DNA of 64,000 bases from Pseudomonas entomophila. GTDB lineage: Bacteria > Pseudomonadota > Gammaproteobacteria > Pseudomonadales > Pseudomonadaceae. The position numbers and the translations under genes are program-made. Shown piece by piece: positions 1 to 8,597 of the stretch (positions within the stretch are counted from its first letter, which is position 1; each line of letters starts with the position of its first letter). The notes under the pieces are model-generated. The model saw only the letters and a program-made list of their open reading frames with translations. It was not told where the DNA came from and did not search any database. Location of the stretch: contig NZ_CP070982.1 of NCBI RefSeq assembly GCF_018417595.1, forward strand, positions 2,629,501 through 2,693,500, in the 5' to 3' direction.

Positions 1-1532
1 ATCGGCACCTTCACTCCCAGGCCGCGCAGGTGTTTGATCATGTCGACGTTGAAACGGTGCTCCAGGTCATTGAGGAACAGTTTCGAGGGGCCATGTGCCC
101 AGGCCTGCCAGATAGTCTCCGTGGGCAGTTGGTTGCGCAGCGCAAACACCTTGGCCTGGTCCATGTAGAGCTTGCTGTGCTGGGGTACGTTCTTGTCCTC
201 GAGCAAGGCATTGCCGAAGTGCTGGGTGATGTCGTTCTCGTTGGTGATCAACATCGCGGCGATCGCCGGATCATCCTTGTAGGCGAGGCCGGTGTAGGTG
301 TTCACGTGGGTCAGGTACTGTTCGGCGAAGCGCTTCATCGCCTGCTGGATGGTCGGGTTTACATAGGCGTAGCCTTTGAGGTCGATCGCCCGGTCGCCCC
401 TGGCCACTTCGTCGAAGCCATAGATCCGGTCGGCGGCGGCGAGAGGGCGCTGTACGTGAAGGTCGAGCCAGACATAGACCCCTTCCTCTTTCAGGCACTT
501 GATCCACCAGTCGATCTTGCGCAGCGATTCGGCGCTCAGTTGCTGGGTGTCGCGCAAGGTATTGACGTCGCCGAAGATGTTCGGGCTCACCCAGGGCGAG
601 TCGTGGTGGTGGATGCGCACGAGGTTGAAGCCCAGTGCCGACAGGCGCTTGGCCTGTTGCCTGATTTCGTCGTCGGGGGTCTTGAAGATCGCATAGGCCG
701 ACAGGTTGGTGCCCCAGAAGCGGGCTGGAGTGTTGTCGGCGAACACCAACTGCTCGCCCGCCGCCTTGACGAAACCTCGCTTGCCGGCCGGCTTTTCCGC
801 CTCGTTGAGGAACGACAGGTCGACCGGCGAGGTGCGCCAGTCGAGCTGGTCATCTGGCCAGCGCGTGGGGTCGACGAGGCCGAAGCGCTCGGTGGGGGTT
901 GGCCCCAGGGTGATGTCGCCGCTGACTTCGAGGGTGGCCTTGATCTGCTGTTTGCCGGGCAGGATCGGGTCCTGATAGAAAAACGCCCGCACTTCGTTGG
1001 CGTTGCCGCGTTCGAAATACACCCTGGCCAGCGCTGGCTCGAAGCGCATTTCGATACGCCGCGCCCGGCCATTGCCGCCCCAGGCCCAGCCGCGGTTGTC
1101 GGGCAGCAGCACCGGGGCACCCATTTCCCCGTCGATCAGCGCCTGGTCGAACTGGAAGGTGATACCGCCACCCATCACGTTCGCCTTGCGGCTGCGGGCA
1201 TTCAGGTCGAAATTCCAGGTCAGGGTTTGCGCGGAGGTCTTGCGAATGTGGGCCGCGAGGTCGAAATCGAGTTCCTGGTTCTTGCCCTCAAGGCGGTAGT
1301 CATAGGGGCCGTTGACCTTGAAGGCGGTGTAGAAGCCTGTCCAGCTCCAGTCCTTCGCCCAGAAGTCGAACTTGGACGCCATGGTCGGCCCGCCACCCCG
1401 TGTGAGGGCCGGCAAGCCATTGCGCTCGTCGACGCTGACGTTCCAGGCCGCCGCCCAGCCCGCCATTGGCAGCAACACCAGGCCAGCGCATGCCGATATC
1501 CCTATGAAGCGGCGCAGAAAACCTCGTGTCAT
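1..1532 (-). CDS. Secreted glycoside hydrolase (cellulase-like), C-terminus beyond the window
   Basis: The reading frame runs leftwards off the window, leaving 510 codons. The start ATG (1532-1530) lies 5 bp after the stop of the polymerase gene, so the two are probably co-transcribed. Residues 1-25 form a Sec signal (MTRGFLRRF, a hydrophobic stretch, then AGWAAAW). The first half looks like a beta-sandwich region. The second half reads as a TIM-barrel hydrolase with LVRIHHHD, VYVWLDLHV and LITNENDI; the Glu of the NEN motif is the likely acid/base, as in GH5-type enzymes. Inferred role: periplasmic trimming or degradation of the exopolysaccharide made by the facing operon. The catalytic nucleophile is not in the window, so the exact GH family is open. 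Confidence 0.75.
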   Translation of the reverse strand, partial: MTRGFLRRFIGISACAGLVLLPMAGWAAAWNVSVDERNGLPALTRGGGPTMASKFDFWAKDWSWTGFYTAFKVNGPYDYRLEGKNQELDFDLAAHIRKTSAQTLTWNFDLNARSRKANVMGGGITFQFDQALIDGEMGAPVLLPDNRGWAWGGNGRARRIEMRFEPALARVYFERGNANEVRAFFYQDPILPGKQQIKATLEVSGDITLGPTPTERFGLVDPTRWPDDQLDWRTSPVDLSFLNEAEKPAGKRGFVKAAGEQLVFADNTPARFWGTNLSAYAIFKTPDDEIRQQAKRLSALGFNLVRIHHHDSPWVSPNIFGDVNTLRDTQQLSAESLRKIDWWIKCLKEEGVYVWLDLHVQRPLAAADRIYGFDEVARGDRAIDLKGYAYVNPTIQQAMKRFAEQYLTHVNTYTGLAYKDDPAIAAMLITNENDITQHFGNALLEDKNVPQHSKLYMDQAKVFALRNQLPTETIWQAWAHGPSKLFLNDLEHRFNVDMIKHLRGLGVKVP

Positions 1533-1537
1533 GGCTT

Positions 1538-3064
1538 TTACCTGGGTTGAAGGCCTGCATTGGAAAGTTGGATGTCAGGGGCATAGCGCTGCTGGCGGAC
1601 CATCTGGATATAGGCCACGGCCAGCCCGCCCACCGACCAGTACACGGTGGGGATGACGGTAATGCTGCTGACGGTGAAGATGATCACCATGATGCCGATC
1701 AGTGTCGCCAGCAGCGCCCGTCCCAGCTGGCGTTGCGGGTCATCCTTGTCGGGGAAGGTTTGCATGGATTTGCGGATACCCACCAGGATGACCACGAAGA
1801 ACGCCACGAACAGCGCCAGGCCCACCAGGCCGACCCTGAGCGCCAGGCTCACGTAGGTGTTGACGATGTCGATGATGCCGTCGCCCTGGATCATCGACTG
1901 CATTTCCGGGGTGTTGCGAAAATCGAATGAACCGAACAGCGGGTTGCGCTGGATGACGATCCACGAATTGTCCAGCAGGCGTTCGCGGTAGGTGATGTTT
2001 TCTTTTTCGATATTGCCGATGAACGGCAGCAGGTCGAGCACTTTCTGCCCACCGGGCATCACCGTGAGCAGGGGCAGGGCCAGCACGCCGGCCATGGCCA
2101 GCAGCATCAGGCGCTTGACGGCGCTCCTGCCGGTGGCGATGAACGCCACCAGGATGATCCCGGCGCCGATCCAAGGGCCGCGCGACAGTGGCGCGACCAG
2201 GCCGGCCGCCAGCAGCAGGGCGCCCAGGGCGCGTTGCAGGCCGCTGCGCACGAAACCCTGCACGAACAGGTACAGGCCGGCGGCCACGCTGATGACATAG
2301 CCCAGGGCGATGGCCTGGCCGGTGGTGGCGCTGGCCCGCAACGAGCCGCCACGGCTGAGGTAGCTGGACATCTCCCAACGCACGCCCATGGCGTCGAGCA
2401 ACGCGTCGTAGAGCAGCCAGTGACGCAGGAACTCGGCCACCCCGATCAGCGCCAGGACGAACGAGGCGAGCACGAAGGCCAGCAGGGCGTCCTTGAAGTC
2501 TTGAAGGGTCTTGAGCGCGCGGCTGGCCACGTAGTACGGCAGGATCACGTCGACATACAGGTAGAACGCCTGGCGCAGGGTGTCGGTGAGGGTGGTGTCG
2601 CGCAGGTACAGCAAGGTCAGGAGCACCACGCCCGCCACCAGCAGCTTGTCCGGCCAGAGCCGGCCCAGGCGTACCGTGCCGCCCTGGCGGCTGAGGTGCA
2701 GCGCCGCCGGCAGCAGGATGCACAGGCTCAGCAGGCGCAGGTGGTTGAGGTCGAGCAGGTAGTTGATGACGCCGAAGCCGGGTATCTGCACCGAGGCGGG
2801 CGGAATGAGAAACAACAGCATGAAGAATAGCGCCATGGTGTTGCGCTCGCGTCTTCCGGCCAGGTACATGACCAGCGCCGCGGCGGCGGCGTACACCCAG
2901 AAGCTGAACGAGAAGAACGCCACCAGCGTCAGGGCGAACCACAGGTTGCGCCGCCGCTTGAAGTCGCTGTAGGGGATCAGGTCTGTCGCCGGGCGGCGGG
3001 CGAGCGTGAAAACGACGCCGGCGGCAAACAGAATGACGATCAACGCACGAATATGTTCAGGCAT
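1538..3064 (-). CDS. O-antigen ligase / Wzy-like polysaccharide polymerase
   Basis: A 508-residue polytopic membrane protein with about 11-12 hydrophobic segments. A large hydrophilic periplasmic loop at roughly residues 330-400 contains ENITYRERLLDNSW followed by NPLFGS, the pattern typical of the O-antigen ligase/Wzy superfamily. Such proteins polymerise or transfer undecaprenyl-linked repeat units on the periplasmic side of the inner membrane. It is transcribed divergently from the flippase gene across 95 bp and sits directly upstream of the glycoside hydrolase. Together with the flippase this points to a Wzx/Wzy-type export route. Whether it polymerises or ligates cannot be told from sequence alone. 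Confidence 0.8.
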   Translation of the reverse strand: MPEHIRALIVILFAAGVVFTLARRPATDLIPYSDFKRRRNLWFALTLVAFFSFSFWVYAAAAALVMYLAGRRERNTMALFFMLLFLIPPASVQIPGFGVINYLLDLNHLRLLSLCILLPAALHLSRQGGTVRLGRLWPDKLLVAGVVLLTLLYLRDTTLTDTLRQAFYLYVDVILPYYVASRALKTLQDFKDALLAFVLASFVLALIGVAEFLRHWLLYDALLDAMGVRWEMSSYLSRGGSLRASATTGQAIALGYVISVAAGLYLFVQGFVRSGLQRALGALLLAAGLVAPLSRGPWIGAGIILVAFIATGRSAVKRLMLLAMAGVLALPLLTVMPGGQKVLDLLPFIGNIEKENITYRERLLDNSWIVIQRNPLFGSFDFRNTPEMQSMIQGDGIIDIVNTYVSLALRVGLVGLALFVAFFVVILVGIRKSMQTFPDKDDPQRQLGRALLATLIGIMVIIFTVSSITVIPTVYWSVGGLAVAYIQMVRQQRYAPDIQLSNAGLQPR

Positions 3065-3159
3065 TGGCGGTGTTCACCTATCCGGTGGTGGACGACGGCT
3101 AGCATCATGGCTGATTGAAACTATAGTGACTTCTAGCCATCCAGTCAGGGATCGAACTC

Positions 3160-4536
3160 ATGCCGTCAGTTGAAGCGTCTGCATCGGGGAGCCTTCGTAG
3201 GCGGGCGTTAGGGGCCGGGGCCTGGAATGTGTTCTCCCTCGTCGCCTCACAGGTGATGCGCCTGGGCGGCAACCTGATCATGGCCCGGCTGCTGCTGCCG
3301 GAGATGTTCGGGATCATGGTCATCGCCACCACTGTCTCGGTGCTCCTGCACCTGCTTTCCGACGTGGGCCTGCGCCAGAACATCATCCAGAGCCCGCGCG
3401 GCGACGATCCGCTGTTCCTCAACACGGCCTGGACCGTGCAGATCATCCGCGGCTTCATCCTGTTCGTCCTCACCTTGCTGCTGGCGCTGGGCGCCTGGCT
3501 GTCCCAGTTGGCCAACCTGTGGCCGGCGGGGTCCACCTACGCGGCACCGGAGCTGCCCATGATCCTGGCGGTCACCGGCTTGTCGGCGATCATCTACGGG
3601 TTGCAGTCGACCAATATCGACGTCGCCCTGCGCACGTTCCAGCAGAAGCGCGTGGTGATGGTGGAGCTGGGCTCGCAGCTCGTGGGCTTGATCACCATGC
3701 TGGTCCTGGGCTACTTCACCCGTTCCATCTGGTCGCTGGTGATCGCCGGCCTGGCCGGCGCCCTGGCGGGCACCTTGCTCGGGCACCTGGCGATCAAGGG
3801 GCCGGTCCACCGCCTGAAGTGGGACCGCGAGGCGCTGGCCGAGTTGGTGGTGTTCGGCCGCTGGATCCTGGTGTCGTCGATCGTCGGTGTGCTGGCGATG
3901 TACGGCGACCGCATGTGGTTCGGCGCCAGCATGACCACCGCGGAGCTGGGCGTGTACTCCATCGCGGTGCTGATTCTCGGCTCGCTGCAGACCGGCTTGC
4001 TGAAAGTGGTCGGCACAGTGGCGCTGCCGGCCTTCAGCGAGGCCACCCGGTCGGGCGACAGCGAGCGGCTGAAGGCGTTGTACCACCGCTCGCGCCTGCT
4101 GGTGGACCTGGTGATGCTGTTCACCTGCGGTGTGTTCCTGACCGCCAGCCCCATGCTGATCGGCTGGTTGTACGACGAGCGCTACGCCGCTGCCGGGCCG
4201 ATGCTGGCTATTCTGTCATGGTCGTTCTTCACCTTGCGCTACACCTTGGCGCACCAGGTCTGGATCGCCCTGGGGCATCCCAAGTACCAGGCCATGGACA
4301 ACATCATCCGCATGGTCGCGCTGTGGGTGGGCTTACCGTTGTTGCTGGCCATCGGCGGCGTGAAGTACGCGATCTGGGGCGTTGCCTTGCACTCCTTCCC
4401 GACCCTGGTGCTGATCGTCTACGTCAATTGCAAGCTGGGCATGTTCAACCTCAAGCGCGAACTCGTGGTGCTGCCGATGATTGCGGTCGGCGCAGCCTGC
4501 GGCGCGTTGGCGACGAGCTTCTTCAACTGGCTCTGA
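3160..4536 (+). CDS. Oligosaccharide flippase (MOP/Wzx family)
   Basis: A 458-residue membrane protein with about 12-14 predicted helices. Its N-terminus (RRRALGAGAWNVFSLVASQV and the following MRLGGNLIMARLL) is typical of polysaccharide-biosynthesis flippases that move lipid-linked repeat units across the inner membrane. The start ATG at 3160 has AGGGA about 8 bp upstream. It is the first plus-strand gene of the exopolysaccharide locus, divergent from the polymerase gene. In P. putida the equivalent position is held by the polysaccharide transporter of the Pea locus, as far as I recall. Confidence 0.85.
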   Translation: MPSVEASASGSLRRRALGAGAWNVFSLVASQVMRLGGNLIMARLLLPEMFGIMVIATTVSVLLHLLSDVGLRQNIIQSPRGDDPLFLNTAWTVQIIRGFILFVLTLLLALGAWLSQLANLWPAGSTYAAPELPMILAVTGLSAIIYGLQSTNIDVALRTFQQKRVVMVELGSQLVGLITMLVLGYFTRSIWSLVIAGLAGALAGTLLGHLAIKGPVHRLKWDREALAELVVFGRWILVSSIVGVLAMYGDRMWFGASMTTAELGVYSIAVLILGSLQTGLLKVVGTVALPAFSEATRSGDSERLKALYHRSRLLVDLVMLFTCGVFLTASPMLIGWLYDERYAAAGPMLAILSWSFFTLRYTLAHQVWIALGHPKYQAMDNIIRMVALWVGLPLLLAIGGVKYAIWGVALHSFPTLVLIVYVNCKLGMFNLKRELVVLPMIAVGAACGALATSFFNWL

Positions 4537-4649
4537 GACCATTTCGAGTGATTCGGCGCAGGGGCGCCGGGGGCAGTGCCGCGCAGGCAGGGATCGAGGC
4601 GCGATTCGGGCACTGGGATTCACGCAGTCTATGGCATGGGGCTTGGATC

Positions 4650-4844
4650 ATGGGGAAGCTTCAGTTCTGTACTCCGCCTTCTGGTCGTAGGGGCTTTATT
4701 CGTAGTTGTGTCTTGCTGGGCGCGGGGGTGGCGGTATTTGGTACCGGGACGGTCGTTGGGCGCAAACCGGCTGAGCAAGGCGGCTTCGTCATCATCAACG
4801 GCTGGGTGTTGCCTTCTCAGTATTTTCGGGACGGGCAGGCATGA
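4650..4844 (+). CDS. Small protein with Tat-like signal, partner of the oxidoreductase
   Basis: A 64-residue frame whose last four bases (ATGA) overlap the start of the GMC-like oxidoreductase gene. It carries a twin-arginine-like leader, SGRRGFIRSCVLLGAGVAVFG, followed by a short tail ending VLPSQYFRDGQA. Small Tat-signal subunits commonly accompany FAD-containing GMC oxidoreductases and carry them out of the cytoplasm, as in the gluconate dehydrogenase gamma subunit; the analogy here is inference. The start ATG at 4650 has no strong ribosome-binding site, and the next in-frame upstream codons are not starts. The four-base coupling and the leader are the reasons for calling it a gene. Confidence 0.55.
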   Translation: MGKLQFCTPPSGRRGFIRSCVLLGAGVAVFGTGTVVGRKPAEQGGFVIINGWVLPSQYFRDGQA

Positions 4845-6313
4845 TCAGGGATTATCAGACCGAGAAGGTGCTGCGCGGCGCCTATGATTTCTGCATCGTC
4901 GGCGGTGGACCGGCGGGCATCACGCTGGCCTTGCGCCTGGCCAAGGCCGGGTGGAGCGTGGTGCTGCTGGAGGCAGGCGGACAAACTTACTCGGACAGTT
5001 CGCAGACCTTCTACGACTGTTCCTCGACGGGCCTTGAACTCTACCCCCATGACACGCGCCTGCGCTTTCTCGGGGGGACCTCAAACCACTGGGCGGGCCG
5101 CTGCCGTCCGTTCGATGCAACCGATTTCAGCACTCCGCCCCAGGGGGGGCTGCCCGGCTGGCCAATCGCCTATGCCGAGGTCGAACGCTACCTGCCCGCG
5201 GCGATGGACATCGTCGACATCGGGCAAGGCGCGGACTTCCGGGCGGTGAATGCCGATCTGGGCGGCGGTGAGTTCGACGCCGACCGTTTCCTGCTCAGCC
5301 CGCCCACACGTTTTGCCCAGAAGTACGACACCGAGCTCAAGGAAACCCCAGGGCTGGATGTCTTCATCAACTGCAACTGCGTCGACCTGCAATTCGACAA
5401 GGCCAGCGGCGGCCTGGCTTCGGTGGTGGTGTCCGATTACGACCGGCATCGTGAGCGGGTGACGGCCAAGCACTATGTGCTGGCGATGGGCGCCATCGAG
5501 AACGCCCGGCAACTGCTCAACAGCGGTTCGCTGTCGGCGGCCGGCATCGTCAACAAGGATGGGATGGTCGGGCGCTGCCTGATGGACCACCTGAACATCG
5601 AGATCGGCACGTTCATTCTCAAGGAGGGGCAGGATACCGGCCTGCGCTCCTACTACACCACCGATGCCTTCGCCGACAAATTCCGCTCGGGCAAGGGCAA
5701 TGTGTCCGCCGCGGTGATGTCCGAGGTCAGGACCTACGGCAGGACCGCCGAGGTCAAGGACTTCCTGGAAAACCTGGCCTGCGAATGGGGCGTGGCCGGC
5801 AAGATCGACTTCATCGCCAAGTTCAGCTGCCCGGGCGATGGCATCTTCGGCACCATGATCGAACAGTTCCCCAACCCGCAGAGCCGCATCACCCTGCGCG
5901 ACGAGAAGGACGCCCTGGGGGTGGCCAAGGTCAATGTCAACTGGGCGTTGGCCCCCGAGGACCGGCACACCATCAAGTGCATCGGCACCGAACTGGCCAA
6001 GCAGTTCGCCGATAGCGACCTGGGCTTCGTCAAGCTCAACGATTTTGTCTACGACACCAGCCTTGCGCTCAAGCTCGAACCCCATGCCCACCACATGGGC
6101 ACCACGCGCATGGCCGCCAGTGCCGAGCATGGCGTGGTCGACAGCAACTGCAAGGTGTTCGGCGTCAACAACCTGTACGTCGCCGGCAGCAGCATCTTCG
6201 CCCGCGGCGCCGCGGCCAACCCGACCATGCCCCTGCTGCAGTTCGCCGTGCGCCTGGCGGATCACCTGAATGAACGGATGAAGTCGATGAACGGCGTGGT
6301 CGTCGCCAAATGA
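4841..6313 (+). CDS. GMC-like FAD-dependent oxidoreductase
   Basis: 490 residues. The N-terminal Rossmann motif CIVGGGPAGITLALRLAKAG is followed by VVLLEAGG, the dinucleotide-binding pattern for FAD. A conserved LGGTSNHWAGR segment follows, and the C-terminal GMC_oxred_C region contains HHMGTTRMAAS and LYVAGSSIFARGAAANPTMP, with the His and Asn expected at the active site. The family oxidises sugar or alcohol hydroxyls. Within the exopolysaccharide locus it may oxidise a sugar of the repeat unit. It is translationally coupled (ATGA) to the small Tat-signal protein, which suggests a periplasmic complex. The substrate is unknown. Confidence 0.8.
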   Translation: MIRDYQTEKVLRGAYDFCIVGGGPAGITLALRLAKAGWSVVLLEAGGQTYSDSSQTFYDCSSTGLELYPHDTRLRFLGGTSNHWAGRCRPFDATDFSTPPQGGLPGWPIAYAEVERYLPAAMDIVDIGQGADFRAVNADLGGGEFDADRFLLSPPTRFAQKYDTELKETPGLDVFINCNCVDLQFDKASGGLASVVVSDYDRHRERVTAKHYVLAMGAIENARQLLNSGSLSAAGIVNKDGMVGRCLMDHLNIEIGTFILKEGQDTGLRSYYTTDAFADKFRSGKGNVSAAVMSEVRTYGRTAEVKDFLENLACEWGVAGKIDFIAKFSCPGDGIFGTMIEQFPNPQSRITLRDEKDALGVAKVNVNWALAPEDRHTIKCIGTELAKQFADSDLGFVKLNDFVYDTSLALKLEPHAHHMGTTRMAASAEHGVVDSNCKVFGVNNLYVAGSSIFARGAAANPTMPLLQFAVRLADHLNERMKSMNGVVVAK

Positions 6314-6445
6314 GGGCAAGGGCGGGGCGGTAACCGTAATACCGTGGTTGAAACGGTTCATGGGCGGGAAGGTCGACATCGGTAGTAACAGGCCCCATTC
6401 GCCTCAGGAACACTCCAGGATCGCAAGACTCGCGAGGTGTGCACT

Positions 6446-7063
6446 ATGTTCGGATGGATACGCAAGGCGGTGGCCTACTACGCCAACAAGACCGGTCGGG
6501 CGGGTGGGACCTACAAGAAACTGTGCAACCCCAATGCCCAGGACTGGGGTGCCTACCAGACCCGCTGGGGCAAGTTCTATTCGGTGGGGCACAACGTCCA
6601 TATCAACCCCGGTTGCAATGTCACCGACCCGACCCTGGTGCGCTTGGGCAGCAATGTCGGCCTGTCGGACTGCACATTGATCGGGCACGACAGTGTGGTC
6701 GCGCTGATCGAGTATGCCCGTGGCAAGCACCTGGACTCGGTAGGCTACATCGACATCAAGGACAACTGCTACATCGGCCATGGCGCGATCATCATGCCCC
6801 GGGTCACCATCGGCCCCGACGCCATCGTGGCTGCCGGGTCCGTGGTCACCAAGGATGTGCCGCCCAACAGCGTGGTCGGCGGCAACCCGGCGAAGTTCAT
6901 CTGCACCATGGACCAGCTGATCGAGCGGGTGGAGGCACGTTGCGCCGCCTACCCCTGGATCCACCTGGTCAGCGAGCGCAAGGGTGGCTACGACCCGGAG
7001 CTGGAGCCATTGCTGGCGGCGGCCAGGCGCGAGTACTTCTTCGGGGAGGGCAGCAATGGATAG
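6446..7063 (+). CDS. Left-handed beta-helix (hexapeptide) acyltransferase
   Basis: About 205 residues. Imperfect hexapeptide repeats run through residues 45-150 (for example VHINPGCNV, YIGHGAIIMPRVTIG and IVAAGSVVTKDVPPNSVVGG), ending in the GNPAKFI motif typical of the maltose/galactoside and NeuD-like acetyltransferase families. Such enzymes move acetyl from acetyl-CoA to a sugar hydroxyl or amine. Start: ATG 6446 with GAGG upstream; an in-frame GTG at 6437 is an alternative. The 3' end overlaps the next glycosyltransferase by 8 bp, so the two are translationally coupled. Probable role: O-acetylation of the exopolysaccharide. Confidence 0.8.
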   Translation: MFGWIRKAVAYYANKTGRAGGTYKKLCNPNAQDWGAYQTRWGKFYSVGHNVHINPGCNVTDPTLVRLGSNVGLSDCTLIGHDSVVALIEYARGKHLDSVGYIDIKDNCYIGHGAIIMPRVTIGPDAIVAAGSVVTKDVPPNSVVGGNPAKFICTMDQLIERVEARCAAYPWIHLVSERKGGYDPELEPLLAAARREYFFGEGSNG

Positions 7064-8012
7064 CAAACCCGTCGATGTGATGGTGGTCAACTTCAACACC
7101 GCATCGCTGTTGCAGCCGATGTTCGATGCGTTGCGCCAGGCCGGTGGCGAGAAACTGGCCAAGTACCTGGTGGTGGACAACGCCTCGGCTGACGACTCGG
7201 TGGAACGCATGAAGCGGGTCTGTCCCGAGGCGGTGTTGCTGAGCAACACGCAGAACGTCGGTTTCGGCCGGGCCAACAATCAATTGCTCGATCACCTGCA
7301 AGGCCGCTATGCGTTACTGCTCAATACCGATGCTTTCGTGGCCGCCGACTCACTCGCCAAGACCCTCGAGTACATGGATGAGCATCCGGACTGCGGCGTG
7401 CTGGGCGTGCGCCTGGTTGGGCGCGAGGGTGACCTGCAGCCGTGCTGCCGCTACTTTCCGACGCCATTGAACGTGTTCGTCGCGCGCACCGGGCTCGGGC
7501 GTTTTTTCCCCGGCCTGAAGATGGTCGACGAGATGGCCTGGGACCACGACGCGGTGCGCGAGTGCGACTGGTTGCCCGGCTGCTTCTACCTGGTTCGGCG
7601 GGAGGTGCTTGACCAGGTGGGGCTGTTCGACCCGCGCTACTTCCTCTACTACGAAGAGGTCGACCACTGCAAACGGGTCAAGGAAGCAGGCTGGAAGGTG
7701 GTGTTCTACCCCTACACCACGGTCGTGCATATCGGTGGTGAAAGCTCCAAGTCGGTGGCCGAGCTGGAGGCGGCCAGCCGGCAGATCAGCGCCTACCAGA
7801 TCGAAAGCGAGCTGCTGTACTTTCGCAAGCACCACGGTGTGTCGGGGCTGGTCCTGCATATGGCGCTGGTGTGCCTGGGCGACCTGGTGCTGGCCCTCAA
7901 GGCCCTGCTCAAAGGCCGCGGCTGGGCCGCGATCCAGGCCTGCTGGCGGCACAACCAGACCACCTGGTCGTTGTTGCGCAAGACCCGTTACGCCACTCAA
8001 CCCACCCGCTAG
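7056..8012 (+). CDS. Family 2 glycosyltransferase (rhamnosyltransferase-like)
   Basis: 318 residues, GT-A fold. The N-terminal VDVMVVNFNTASLLQPMF is the nucleotide-sugar binding start of GT2 enzymes. The metal-binding motif reads LLNTDAF near residue 90, and the ED-like acceptor region is LYYEEVDHCKRVKEAGW. This resembles the WbbL/rhamnosyltransferase group. Start ATG at 7056 follows GGGGAGGG and overlaps the preceding acetyltransferase gene by 8 bp. Expected to be cytoplasmic at the membrane face, adding one sugar to the lipid-linked repeat. Donor and acceptor are unknown. Confidence 0.85.
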   Translation: MDSKPVDVMVVNFNTASLLQPMFDALRQAGGEKLAKYLVVDNASADDSVERMKRVCPEAVLLSNTQNVGFGRANNQLLDHLQGRYALLLNTDAFVAADSLAKTLEYMDEHPDCGVLGVRLVGREGDLQPCCRYFPTPLNVFVARTGLGRFFPGLKMVDEMAWDHDAVRECDWLPGCFYLVRREVLDQVGLFDPRYFLYYEEVDHCKRVKEAGWKVVFYPYTTVVHIGGESSKSVAELEAASRQISAYQIESELLYFRKHHGVSGLVLHMALVCLGDLVLALKALLKGRGWAAIQACWRHNQTTWSLLRKTRYATQPTR

Positions 8013-8020
8013 GTGAAGCC

Positions 8021-8545
8021 ATGTTCGAGAACATACGCGCGGACTTGCGAGCATATGCAGGCGACTGGGGCGCCCAAGGGTTCTGGGTGATGCTGGTCTA
8101 CCGCTTCGGGCGCTGGCGCTACGGCGTGCGCCCGGCATTGCTGCGCAAGCTGCTGTCCTTCGTCTACAAGGTGCTGTTCAAGCTGGTGCAGATCCTCACC
8201 GGCATCGAGTTGCCGTGCGAAGTGGAGGTCGGTCGCAACTTCGTCATCGACCATTTCGGCGGCATCGTCATCAGCGGCTACGCCCGCTTCGGCGACGACT
8301 GCCGGATTCGCAACGGCGTGGTGGTGGGCCTGAAGAATGTCGAGCGCCCCATCGCGCCGGTGTTCGGCAACAACGTCGACATCGGCACCGGGGCCAAGGT
8401 GCTGGGTGAAATCCGCATCGGCAACAACGTGGTGATCGGCGCCAACGCCGTGGTGCTGACCGATGTGCCGGACAACTCGATCGCCGTCGGTGTGCCGGCG
8501 ACCATCAAGACCCGGGCGCGCCACGAAACCGTGCAATGCCCGTGA
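8021..8545 (+). CDS. Serine-O-acetyltransferase-like hexapeptide transferase
   Basis: 174 residues with the layout of CysE-type proteins: a helical N-terminus (FENIRADLRAYAGDWG) and hexapeptide repeats from about residue 65 (VGRNFVIDHFGGIVISG, then VDIGTGAKVLGEIRIGNNV, then IGANAVV), closing with SIAVGVPA. Annotated homologues in P. putida exopolysaccharide loci are called serine acetyltransferase, but lying between glycosyltransferases it more likely acetylates a sugar. It starts at ATG 8021, 8 bp after the preceding stop. Confidence 0.8.
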   Translation: MFENIRADLRAYAGDWGAQGFWVMLVYRFGRWRYGVRPALLRKLLSFVYKVLFKLVQILTGIELPCEVEVGRNFVIDHFGGIVISGYARFGDDCRIRNGVVVGLKNVERPIAPVFGNNVDIGTGAKVLGEIRIGNNVVIGANAVVLTDVPDNSIAVGVPATIKTRARHETVQCP

Positions 8546-8597
8546 GAGTGCCGACGGGGCAGGGTATTAAAGGGAATTTTCCATTCAAGGCAATTGA

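Noticed and set aside
30..1550. A 506-codon open frame on the plus strand
   Set aside because: It is the antisense shadow of the glycoside hydrolase, whose frame shows a signal peptide and hydrolase motifs.
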